Below, one piece after another: positions 21,711-31,931 of a DNA stretch of 64,000 nucleotides. Within the stretch, counting starts at the first letter, position 1. Every line of letters starts with the position of its first letter. The stretch covers positions 184,084 through 248,083 of the forward strand of contig WELB01000103.1 in NCBI GenBank assembly GCA_009602725.1, in the 5' to 3' direction. Source of the DNA: Spirogloea muscicola (Eukaryota > Streptophyta > Zygnematophyceae > Spirogloeales > Spirogloeaceae). A program made the position numbers and the translations under genes. The notes beneath the pieces are model-generated. The model was not told where the DNA came from and searched no databases. It saw only the letters and a list, made by a program, of their open reading frames with translations.

Positions 21711-22422
21711 CAACGCTTACATGGTGTTCTTCTGGCCCTTGTTGCCGGCTGGTACGAACCGCCCTGGCACTCGTGCCGTTCGTTCCGTCCGGACTAGTCC
21801 CGGTGGCCCGGCATGCTCCCGTCATGCTCAGTCATACATGCTCGGCGGCATGTGTGGGCCCGGACGGCCCCGGCGGGATGTTCGGCCGCGGCCATGCTCG
21901 GCCATGCCCCGCCCTCGGCCACGCCGGGCGGCATGCCCTGCCGCGGCCATGCGCGGCGCCATGGCGCCTGCTGGAGACAGCTCACGGTTCCCTCGTCAGG
22001 AACGCTCCTCGCGGGCGAGCCTTGGGGCGACCCCCAAGCACCCTGGAGGGAGGGTGGCACGGAGAAGCACCAGAGGAAGGAGTAGATAGAGACCCGACCG
22101 GAGGGCCGGGGAGTAAGTAAAGCTCTGAGAGGCGTAGCCCTGCGGCTGCCGGCTGCTGTAGACCGCTGCCCCGCGCGGCTCGTTGCCGGCTCGTCTTGAG
22201 GACTCTGGCGGCGTCCCGCGGGAGGTAAGTTTGCAGCGGGTGGCCAAGGGTAGAGCTGCTGCTTAGCGGCAGCACTACAGGGCACGTCTTCTGCTGTGTC
22301 GGAGTGCTTCCTCGTGGCGGGTGGTTGTCCCGAAGTCCATGGTTGTCGCTAAATCCCCAAGCACTCAATCATAACATGGACGCATTCGGTCCTAACCTGC
22401 CTATTTAGGACCGAACGCTATA
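21711..22422 (+). repeat. 3' LTR of element B, type III
   Basis: Near-identical to 17,796-18,487 from the CGCTTACA / GTGTTCTTCTGGCC block onward, ending GACCGAACGCTATA. It is followed at once by the GTGAC target duplication and RNase H sequence of element D. Confidence 0.85.
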
Positions 22423-22427
22423 GTGAC

Positions 22428-22470
22428 TTACTAAGGAGGAGCAAGAGCTCCTTGCTGTTGTGCACGCCCT
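22428..22470 (+). mobile_element. Element D: short RNase H continuation after B
   Basis: The words GAGCAAGAGCTCCTTGCTGT and TTGTGCACGCCCT match the RNase H stretch EQELLAVVHA of the sister elements. This continues element D on the far side of the inserted element B. Element E begins right after it. Confidence 0.7.
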
Positions 22471-23352
22471 ATACAAAATTCTGTCCCTAATCACACAGTT
22501 AGGGTCAGAATGTCCTGGTTTGGATTCGAGCATAGGGTGTTTACGAGACAATCCTAGTACAAGAGAACGCCAACGCACATACGCGCACAGAGCGCAGCGG
22601 AAGTCTTACCCTGAGGCACCGCCCTAGAGCGGTGACTCTACCAATAGACGTACAGAGAGCCGGTCGGGGCCCGCGGCGACGAGCTGCGGCGACGGGCTGG
22701 GCAGCAGGCGGCGGCAGCAGAGCTGTAGCGGCGGCTGCAGCAGCAGGCAGCAGCGGGGCTGGCTAGGCAGCAGCAGGGCTGTGTCTCTCTAGGGCGTTGG
22801 TCGGACTGAGGAGTCTGGCCTCGGCCCACTACTTGTAGCGTTTCTCCTGCCGCCCCTCCCCAAGGGGTGTGACGAGGGTAGCCCCCAAGGTCCTTCCCCG
22901 GAGAGGCGGGCCTGACGAATGGGTATACAGGAATACGGATCTAGGGGACTGGCGCGTGCCGCGTGGCGCGTGCTGCTCGTGGCACGAGCCTGACGAATAA
23001 GAAGGCGACTCGCGTGGCGCGTGCTGCGTGTGGCGCGAGGCGGACCGATGGGAAGGCGAGTCGCGTAGCGCGTGCTGCGTGTGGCGCGAGCCGGACGAAT
23101 GGAAATGTGAGTCGCGTAGCGCGTGCTGCGCGTGGCGTGCAGCGCACGTGGCTCGTGCAATGCGTGTCGCGGGGCGCGTGCCGCGTGTGCCGCACGTGGC
23201 GCGTGCCGCACGCGCCCAGGGTCTCGACCCACACTTAGCTACACGGAGTGCAGCGAAATCACCTGTACCGTTTGGGACTGCCAAACGGTAGAGACATATG
23301 ATAATGTATATTACCGGCACCATTGGCACGCTTAAACGGGGGGAACGTTACA
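22471..23352 (-). repeat. LTR, type V (3' LTR of element E) with internal minisatellite
   Basis: On the minus strand it starts TGTAACGTTCCCCCCGTTTA and ends near CTAACTGTGTGATTAGGGAC. The start lies next to a purine-rich tract in the element, which marks it as the 3' LTR. Between about 22,960 and 23,210 there are three or more imperfect copies of a roughly 60-66 bp unit containing GCGTGCTGCGTGTGGCGCGA. The left limit is uncertain by about 12 bases. Confidence 0.75.
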
Positions 23353-26300
23353 TACCTTCCCACTCATTGTTCACGTCCTCGGGAACAAGTAGGAAACACG
23401 ACAGAGATGCAACCCATGGGAATTAAGCCCGACAAGAAGATAAGAAACGACGGAGAGTAGAGGCGTTACTGCCTGTCAGATACTTCTGGACGCAGGAAGG
23501 ACAATGGGCAAGATTGTCCGCATGTTCGCATGTATTGGGCTCGGGCCCATAGCCGAGCCACTTGATAAGGTATTTGCCAAGCCTACGACGCTTACGTAGC
23601 TTGTCCCGGTGCGACAAAATCTCCTCCATTTGAGACTCTTTCTCGCCATCAATAACGAGGGGAGGTGGGGCCGGTTGGCGGCCATCTGTATGGCATGGCT
23701 CAAGCTGAGACACATGGAAAACTTTGTGGATTTTCCACTGTATTGCAGTTGGGCACCACAATGGCGTCACCTCGCTACCAGAAGCCTTGATCATATACTA
23801 CTGTGCGTGCATTGGTTGCGAGTGCAAACCAAGGGTCTGTGCCATACCCATCACGAATGCGCACATACAGCTCAGAGAGGTTGGTGGTGCTTTGCTCTGC
23901 GGCCCCACGGGTAGGCCGCACGTCTGCAGTCTGAACCCTTGTGGCACACAAGACAGGCGTCACAGCAGCCCCTACAATGCTGCGGCTCACCGGATCCGCC
24001 ACATTGATCCTTCCAGGGCGGTACAACCACTAGCATCGGAATCGTGCCATACACTCTGCCCACCTAGCTTGATGCCTGCTCAATTGCTGCTGTGTGAAAG
24101 TAGGTCAACGGGCAATGATCCGTTACGACCGTGAACTCAACACCCTCGAGATAGCATCGACACACACGCAGGGCGTGCACAACAGCAAGGAGCTCCTGCT
24201 CCCCCGTAGTATGGTTTCGCTCTGCAGGACTGAGCAGGTGACTCTCGGATGCTACGGTGTGACCCTCCTGCAAGAGAACGGCACCAATGCCGATGAAAGA
24301 GGCGTCACAGACTACTTCGAATGGCACGCCTTCTCGAGCCAAAGCCAAAACGGGTGGAGATAACAAGCCCCGTTTTATATCCTCGAACGCCTCTGGCATT
24401 CGGACGTCCGCCCCCACGGTACGTCCTTACGAGTGAGCTTCTTAAGAGGAGATGCCATGCTCCTGTATCCTTGAAGGAACTTACGGAAATAGTTTGCGAA
24501 TCCCAAAAAGTAACGCCACCGCGGCACATTCCGCAGCTCTGGCCATTCTTTTACTACTACTGTCCTTGGGGTCGACGCGCACCCCGTTTTTGCCTACCAC
24601 ATGCCCTTAGTACGCCAATTCGGGCTGGTTGAATGCACACTTGGAAGTCCTGGCATACAAATTAGCAACTGCAGAACTATCCGCAGGTGGCATACATGAA
24701 CCTCAGGCGCTTTACTGAACACCAGTATGTTATCCAAGTAGACCAGCACGAAGTCATACAGAAGGGGGCCAAAGACCTTCGTCATCACAGCCTGAAATGT
24801 GGCAGGTGCGTTGGTCAGACCAAAGCTTGGCACCTTGAACTGGAACTGTCCGACCGGCGTACGAAACGCTGACTTCGCAATGTCCTCAGGAGTGATACGA
24901 AATTTGATGATACCCGTTTTGCAAGTCGAGGGAGCTGAACACTTTAGCTTCTGTGAGACGATTGAACAGATCATCCATACGAGGCAAGGGGTACCGATTC
25001 TTGACAGTGAGCTTGTTGAGGCGGTAATCGACGCACATCCGGAGACTACTACTTTCTGCTTGACGAAGAGGATGGGTGCACCATAGGGGGCTGGGAAGGC
25101 TCAATATGGCCTTTACGAAGCAACTCCGTCACTTGGGATTGCATTTGCCGAATTCGGGAGGACTTAGTCGATACATAGGACGTTACGGCGGTACAGCGCC
25201 GAGCTCCAATGGGATTGCATGAGCCGCGCCTCGATCCAAAGGCAAACCGCCTGGAAGAGCATCCGGGAACACATCCGAATACTCTGCCAACAACTTGACA
25301 GGAGCCGGACTTCGTGAGGCCACGACACACATCTGAGTCAGGTGGAAACTCAGCACTCATCACAACACTCAAAAACGCAGCCGAAGCTGGTTCCTTGCGA
25401 AGGAGCTTCTTCATCCGCACAGCTGAAAGCCGCAGAAAAGAGTCTTGCATGGGTGGTGGTACACAGGAAATGTCGACGTTGTGCAATTTGCCAACGTAGC
25501 TTGCAATACATGGATGGTTTGCACAGGCAAGCCATTGTGACACACAATAGTCTTACTAACACAGGATACCGAGGCACCCGTGCCTACAAGGATCTGGGCT
25601 GGCTGACCAGCCGCTGTGTTGGTAATTAGCATTCTAGGCGTGGAAGCACATAGTGCTAAGTCGCCAACTGAAGCAAGACTAAGTCTGCGAACTACGTAAA
25701 TCAGCAGTTTCCTAAGTGATCCAGCAGCACCAGGTACGACGTGGGGATGGCCTGCTGTGTAGCGACAGAGCAAGGACAGTTCCAGTGTGGTGGAGGATTC
25801 TGTCCTCGCACTGCGTCGCACGATGAAAAACACAGGGTCGTCAGCCCCATGACAATTCACCCAATTCAGATACATTTGAGCAGCTGATTGCACTTGGTTG
25901 CGGGGGACCCAGACCACAAGGGGACCACCATTCACCAAAGCTTGCGTTGCAGGGAGCGTACAACTGGAATAGGAGACTGCAAACAAGTATGTCCTAAACG
26001 TTCAAATAGCATTTGCACATCATGCAGTTGAGGACTCCACACAGGAATTAAGGAAGGCACTCACGTTTACCCTTGCCATTGTACTGCCCCTTGGGGCCGG
26101 GTGGAGCGGACTTGCTTGATGAGGGGTGCTTGGGAGCTTGGGTGCAATCCCGGATACTGTGGCCTTCTGGCCAAACCGGTAGCAAGCTCTGTCCTCCTCG
26201 GGGACGAAGGTCACTGGCTTGTGTGGGCGCCGTTGCCCCACGTAGGGCTTGGCACTTATACTGGGAATACTGCTCGGCCGACGCTTCGAAGATGAAGGGG

Positions 26301-26499
26301 CAGCCGTGTTGACGACGGCTTCCGCTAGGTGACGTTGTCGCGGGTACATCGCGAACGTAAGGCGCGCCTGCTCGATCAGGCGATCCAAAGTGTCCACCGG
26401 CTGGAAGGTGACTGCATCCGATTGGGCAAGGAGAGCGACGTGCTCCGGTAGGCCCTGCCTTGAACCGTTGGCAATGATCGGCGTTGTCCATAGGCTTGG

Positions 26500-27433
26500 T
26501 GTAACATCCCTCTCCCTAGTCACACAGTTAGGATCAGAGCGTCCTGGTTTGGATTCAAGCATAGGGGGGTGTTCAGGACACACAGTCAGGGTCAGAATGT
26601 CCTGGTTTGGATTCAAGCATAGGGTGTCTAGGGGACAATCCTCACAGGAAAACGCCGACGCACAAACGCACATAGAGCGCGGTGGAAGTCTTACCCTGAG
26701 GCACCGCCCTAGGGCGGTGACTCTACCATAGACTTACAGAGAGCCGGTGGGGCCCGCAGCGACGAGCTGCAGCGACAGGCTGGGCAGCAGGCGGCGGCAA
26801 GCAGAGCTGTGGCGGCGGCGGTGGCGGCTGGGCAGCAGGCAGAAGCGGAGCTTAGGCAGCAGCAGGGCTGTGTCTCTCTCGGCGTTGGTCGGACTTGGGA
26901 GCCCGGCCAAGGCCCACTACTTGTAGCGTTTCCCCTGCCACCCTCCCCCCGAGGGTGTGACGAGTGTCGCCCCCAAGGCCCTCCCCCGGAGGGGCGGGCC
27001 GGACGAAGGGGACACGGAGAGCGGCGCGTTGGGCGGCTCCAGGGAGACGCGAAGCGGCGCGCTAACGCGACGCCCTTGAACGGCGCGAAGGAGCGCCTTG
27101 GCAGAGCCAATGAGGTACGACGGGGTGCTGCGACAATAAGATGGCGCGACGCGGCGCCTCGGGCGGCGCGACGCGGCGCGCCTCGGGCGGCTCCGAGGAG
27201 GCGCGTCGCGGCGCCTCGGGCGGAGCACGTGTATTACGGAACCGGGGCCTCGGGGGCGGGGGCGCTGGGGGCGGAGCACGTGCGTTACGGAAGCGGGGGC
27301 CTCGGGCCGTACTAAGCTACATACGATGGACCCGAGCTACCGGTACCGTTTGGGACGTCCGAACGCGGCAGATACGATACGACCATGTAAGATTACCGGC
27401 ACCATTGGCACTCCCAAACGTAGGGAACGTTAA
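26500..27433 (-). repeat. LTR, type V (right-hand LTR of element E)
   Basis: Partner of the left LTR: shares the TCACACAGTTAGG, CCTGGTTTGGATTC, CTTACCCTGAGGCACCGCC and GCACCATTGGCAC blocks. Contains a tandem duplication of about 67 bp (the CCTGGTTTGGATTCAAGCAT block occurs twice, near 26,543 and 26,600) and a GGCGCCTCGGGCGG-rich patch at 27,140-27,300. Confidence 0.75.
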
Positions 27434-27931
27434 ATACCGTCTGGCACGAGGCTAACGGACTAAAGACCTGGGTAAACTCCAAGGTGCATGCCCACAACTA
27501 TACTGACAACAAGCATGCGTTAATAGCACTGTGTGGCGCTCATAAAGCTGGGAATTTTACGTGGCTCCTTACTTGACAAGCCAGCGTAATACATAAAGAT
27601 ATTTCTGTCATCGCACCTGCAGCTGCCGAGTAGGAGAAGCTAGTCGACCTCTCATGATCTGCCCTGACTGGCGTCCATCCTGCAGCTTGGCCCGTAGGAC
27701 GGGACACTGTGCTCTACAGTGGTACGCATCACCTAAGTCTGGCCAGATTATGCCGGTGCGAGCTGCTCCCTGTGCTTTCTCTCGTTTTCGAGTATTCATC
27801 TGCGCTTCAGGCCAGGCCAAGCAAGGCTCCACCTTAGGCAGGCTCTCCTGTTCATGTCTTACTCTCCTCGGTGAGCATCTGGCACGCACGTCGTCCATTG
27901 CCCGTCTGTCTCTATACACCCTACAGAAAGG
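27434..27931. other. No gene recognised
   Basis: Intergenic stretch between two LTRs. A minus frame at 27,608-27,955 is open for 115 codons but shows no family motif and runs into the LTR. Confidence 0.4.
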
Positions 27932-28785
27932 TGTGACGTTCTGATCCTCATACACGCAGTCAGGGGTTAGTACGTTTATATTGGAGGTCGGACCTAGGGG
28001 GTTGAGGAACTACCCCTCCTCCCTACAGATGGAACGCCACCGCACATAGTGCACACTCGCGCATACCGCGCAGCGGAAGTTTTAACCTAAGGCGCCGCCA
28101 GAAGGCTCCACTGAGGGTCTGGCTTGGTAGCTGTCCCCCATGGGGCGCAGCCATGGCACTTACAGAGAGCCGGCGATGTCCGCAGCGACGAGCCGCGGCG
28201 ATGGGTCGAGCAGCAGACCGGCAGCAGCAGGGCTGTGGCGGCGGCTGCGGCAGCAGGCAAGCAGGGCTGTGCCTCTCTCTGCGTCACTGGTCCCACTCCT
28301 GAGTCTGGCCTCGGCATACTATCTATAGCGTTTCACCTGCCACCCCTCCCAGAGGGAGTGATGAGGGTAGCCCCAAGCTCCTCCCCCCGAGGGGCGGACC
28401 CGACAATGGGGATACGGGATCCAGGGGGCTGGCCCCCGTTGACTGCCTGACGCTGCCGCTTGCAGCGAAGCAGCGCCGGGCGGATGGAGTACAACTCCAG
28501 GGCGATGCCGCTTGCAGCGAAGCAGCGCACGCCGACAAGGGTACGGCTCCTGGGCGGCCATGCTGACAGCGAGGCAGCGCACACCGACTGGAGTACAAAT
28601 TCCGCGTGCACCGAAACAACGCCTCCCGGGCAGTACAATTCCCGGACGATGCCACGCGTACCCCCGACTCAAGGTCGGTGCCATGTGGACCGCGCTTACG
28701 ATGCCACGTGCACGCGCGATACGAACCCCAGTCTTTCGAGGTTACCAGTACCGTTTGGCACTTCCACACGGGAGGGGACCTTACA
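27932..28785 (-). repeat. Solo LTR, type IV relative
   Basis: Left end TGTGACGTTCTGATCC and right end GGGGACCTTACA match the inverted ends of type IV LTRs. Internal blocks (GGCGCCGCCAGAAGG, CGAGCCGCGGCGATGGGTCG) also match 61,977-62,597. A unit containing GCCGCTTGCAGCGAAGCAGC occurs twice near 28,450 and 28,507. No internal element part adjoins it and no clear target duplication was seen. Confidence 0.75.
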
Positions 28786-28949
28786 CAACTGTGTGAGGAG
28801 TGCTGATGTGCTTGAGGGGCTTGAGAAAGTGGCAGCCTGGAAATTTAGAGCTTGGATCTGCAGCCAACCCAAGAAAGTCTCCATTTCGTCCCCTCCTGCT
28901 CGACCTGCTCGAAGAAGGTGGCTCTCCTATTGAGGACAGGGGCTGTGAA
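28786..28949 (-). repeat. LINE 3' tail remnant and leader sequence
   Basis: CTCTCCTATTGAGGACAGGG GCTGTGAACAG near 28,920-28,950 resembles the reverse complement of LINE 3' tails. The rest is unassigned and may belong to the leader of element F. Confidence 0.4.
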
Positions 28950-31930
28950 CAGTCTTGCGATGCCCTATATTGCAGTATGGAGTGTGTGGTATGCTGACTT
29001 CCGGAGCCTGAATTGATCACTCAGTGTTCCTCAGACAGCATGGAATCGCAGACATCCACTGCGCGGCCTAGCCCTCCTTGGGAGGTAGAGCGGTCGGCTG
29101 CTTAGGCAGCGGCTGCTGCAGGGCCAGCTGCTGAGGCAGTGGCTGCTGCGGAGCACGCCCAAGAGGGGCACGCCCACGAGGGGCTGCCGAAGCGGGGCAC
29201 GCCCAAGAGGGGCACGCCCAAGCGGAGCACGCCCAAGCGGGGCACGCCCAAGCGGGGCACGCCCAAGAGGGGCACGCCCAAGCGGGGCACGCCCAAGAGG
29301 GGCACGCCCCAGCAGGGCACGCCCAAGTGGGGCACGCCCAAGACGGGCACGCCCAAGAGGGGCACGCCGAGCTGGGAGCCGGAGGCCAGGAGGGCTTGTC
29401 GGCTGGGGATCTGCAACGCGTTGCACTCCTCACGCAGGACCTGGCGGTGGTCCAGGCTGCCATGGACTCAGTTTTCGCAGGGGCTTTACCGCCTCCTTGA
29501 GAGGATGTGCGAGGAGCACCGCGCCCACATTGCCCAGATTCGCGCGGGACAGCGGCATGAGCAAGAAATCGATGCAGCGGGGCATCTGGTGCGCAAAAGC
29601 GGTGGCAACCCTGCGCATGGCCTTGCGCATGGCCTTGCCAAGGCCTACGCACCAAGGCAATACTCCGGTCGGGAGGACCGGGGTGGGCTGCAGTCCTGGC
29701 TCAGCGAGATGTCGAAGTGGCTCACTCCGATGCTGGTGGAGCATGCTGGTGCTCAGTACGCCGGACATTGGGCGTTGCAAGCGTCCCCTGCTGGAGGCAG
29801 GCAATCTGCAGAGATAGAGCGGGGCAGTTAGCGGTTCAACGCTAGGGAGGGCTCAAACGCTCGTTTCCACGGCGGCTTTCAGAAGCCACGCGTGACAGGT
29901 GCTGGCCCGCGGGTGGAAGGAGGTGGTGGTTGCTATGGCTGCGGCGCCAAGAGCCACCACATCAGGGACTGCCCAGCGGCAGGTCCATCTTCCTCGAGGC
30001 CGCGTCCACAGCGCCGGATGGGCCGGGACACGGGCAATTCCAAGGGCAAGCGGGAGTGCCTGACCCTTGCCTCTGATGGCAATCTCATTCAGCCAGATGC
30101 ACTTACGCTATTTGATCTTGCTGGCATTGCTTGCCCGTCATTCAAAGTACCGGTTGTGCGCTTTATTCCTGCTTTGTTGCAAGGTCTGGAGGCCGGAAGG
30201 GCCTCTATTTGTGTGGGTTGCCCACAATGACTTGCAAGTGGCTGCAGATGTCTGTCTGAGCTGGCCTGAGTGCCGTCGGCCTGAAGAAATTCTGTTGTTC
30301 ATTGTGCCACAGAAGCGTAGCGTGATTGATCAAGCTCCGCTGGGGATGTCGCTGTTGTGCTCGCACGAGGCGGGACACAGGCTCCTTATGCGTAGTGTTA
30401 TGGTTTTATCGCCCTAGACGGCTCAATGTTGCGGACCTTGTGAGTCGCAACATTCGCGGCGCTGATGCGTTGGCTACCTTGAGTGCTTCTGAAGTGCGGG
30501 CTGCAGGACTGCGTCCGACTCGTCAAGCTTCTCGGCACACCACGGCTGACCTCTCTGAGCTCTACGTGCGTATCCGTCGAGGGTATGGCACAGACCCCTG
30601 CTTTGCTGACGCCGCCAACGTAAGCACCCTCACTGATGACAAAGGCTTCTGGTGGCAAGGCGACGCTATTGTGGTCCCGGACTGCAATGCCTTGCGCACT
30701 GACATCCTGTAAGAGCTGCATGTTACGCCATACAGTGGCATCTGGGAGTGAGTAAGACCAAACAGGCTGTTCGACGCCTCTTTTCATGGAAGGGCTTTTC
30801 AGCCCAGGTGCGCGCTTTTGTGGCAAGCTGTGCCACATGCCAGCGTAGTAAGGCACTCTCTGGCAAGCCTGCCGGAGTCCTCCAGCCTTTGTAGATTCCT
30901 TAGCAGAATTGGTCTAATTTTAGTGTGGATTATCACACGATTGCTCAAGACGCGGAACGGCTATGATGCCATTGTCGTCTTTGTGGATCGCCTGAGTAAA
31001 ATGGTGCATTTTGCTCCCACAACAACGCGGAGATCAGCGAAGGGTTTCGCTGGCATCTTTGTGGATAAGGTATGCGAGCTGCATGGGGTACCTGAGAGGC
31101 TGGTCTCGGACCGCGATCCTCGCTTTACGGGCCACTCCTGGCAAGAAATTTGCAAGCTTATTGGCACGAAACAGGCCATGTCCACAGCATTCCATCCACA
31201 AACTGATGGCCAAATTGATAGAATAAATCGGGTTCTCGAGGACATACTGAGGCACTTTGTCAATCCCAGCCAGACTGACTGGAATGAGAATTTGGCTCCA
31301 GCTGAATATGCTGTGAGCAATGCTTATCATGCATCCACAAAGGAGAGTCCATTCTTCCTCAACTATGGTCAGCATCTTCGAGCTCCACATCAGGTAGGGA
31401 GGCCGGAACGTGTTCCAGCCGCGGAAGCCTTTACTGGTACACCCCCCCCCTTGGAGGCCGAGGGACTGCATCTCTTGGAATTTGCCCAGAGTCGCCAGAA
31501 GGCTTATGCTGACAGACATCGGGAGGACGTGTCCTTCGATGTTGGTGCGCAAGTGCTGCTGAGCACGAAGCACTTATCCTTGCGGGCTGTGGGTACGCGC
31601 ACGTTGCTACCCAAGTTGGCTGGACCATTTGAAGTAGTACGCCTTGTGGGCAAGGTATCCTACGAGCTGAAGACACCGGTGCATTGGAAGGTCCACAACG
31701 TCTTCCATGTGTCCCAGCTGAGGGCCTTCCTTGTGGACGGTCGTGTCCAACAGCCCCCATCTCCAATAGTCATCGAGGATGATCTTAAACTTGAGTTGGA
31801 AGAGGTCTTGTCTCACAGGGACAAGCTCCGAGGGCGTAAGACTAGTTGAATATCTGGTGAAGTGGCTCGGGTGTGGGCCTGAGCACAACACGTGAGAGCC
31901 TGCGGCCAACTTGGCGAATTGTCCAGACGG
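28950..31930 (+). mobile_element. Element F: Ty3/gypsy chromovirus fossil (A family)
   Basis: Plus-strand element without visible LTRs. Gag starts at an ATG near 29,041 (MESQTSTARPS) and contains a long five-residue repeat and a CCHC knuckle (CYGCGAKSHHIRDCP, about 29,932-29,976). The end of RNase H is at about 30,400-30,470, and a well preserved integrase lies at about 30,540-31,640 (HH-CC zinc region ending CATCQRSK near 30,850; core with FVDRLSKMVHF and FHPQTDGQ). A GPY-like segment (YELKTPVHWKVHNVFHVSQL) and a chromodomain start (EEVLSHRDKLRGRK, about 31,797-31,840) follow. Some pol parts are not represented. About ten breaks. The integrase frame of 343 codons (30,818-31,849) is the longest retroelement frame in the window, so this copy is not among the oldest. 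Confidence 0.83.
29150..29376 (+). repeat. 15-bp minisatellite inside gag
   Basis: About fifteen tandem copies of a 15-bp unit of the form GGGCACGCCCAAGAG/GCG. In the gag frame it encodes the pentapeptide H-A-Q-(E/A)-G. Substitutions between copies are mostly at the GAG/GCG codon. Element A has about three units at the matching place. Confidence 0.9.
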
Positions 31931-31931
31931 C

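Larger units (their letters stand above)
17757..22422 (+). mobile_element. Element B: Ty3/gypsy fossil nested in D
   Basis: Plus-strand element with type III LTRs at both ends and a GTGAC target duplication (17,752-17,756 and 22,423-22,427), so it jumped into element D. Parts visible: primer-binding-site-like TTTTATCAGAGGTGATC after the first LTR; gag (about 19,030-19,800) with CCHC knuckle (CFRCGAKGHRIRDCK, about 19,668-19,712); protease (SGATVSCV, about 20,306); the start of reverse transcriptase (about 20,960-21,110), RNase H (about 21,112-21,400) and the beginning of integrase (about 21,530-21,710). It lacks parts of pol and has around ten breaks. The LTRs are still very alike, so the insertion is moderately young and younger than D. 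Confidence 0.83.
22471..27433 (-). mobile_element. Element E: Ty3/gypsy chromovirus fossil
   Basis: Minus-strand element flanked by type V LTRs. Reading the minus strand: gag with a zinc-knuckle remnant (26,050-26,500), protease and linker (about 25,150-25,990), reverse transcriptase (about 24,600-25,110), RNase H (about 24,064-24,417), integrase remnants (about 23,760-24,060) and a chromodomain (MEEILSHRDKLRKRRRLGKY, about 23,640-23,580, with YLIKWLGYGPEPNT). The chromodomain assigns it to chromoviruses, which use this domain to target chromatin (family knowledge). The internal part is shorter than in relatives, with more than a dozen breaks. Probably old. Confidence 0.8.

Noticed and set aside
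22960-23210. CRISPR-like array
   Set aside because: Repeats are imperfect, GC-rich, about 60-66 bp with no unique spacers, and lie inside a eukaryotic LTR.
29139-29400. Collagen-like or KRGTP-repeat protein in the minisatellite
   Set aside because: The repeat unit is 15 bp, so every frame is open. The frame that continues into recognisable gag sequence reads HAQ(E/A)G.
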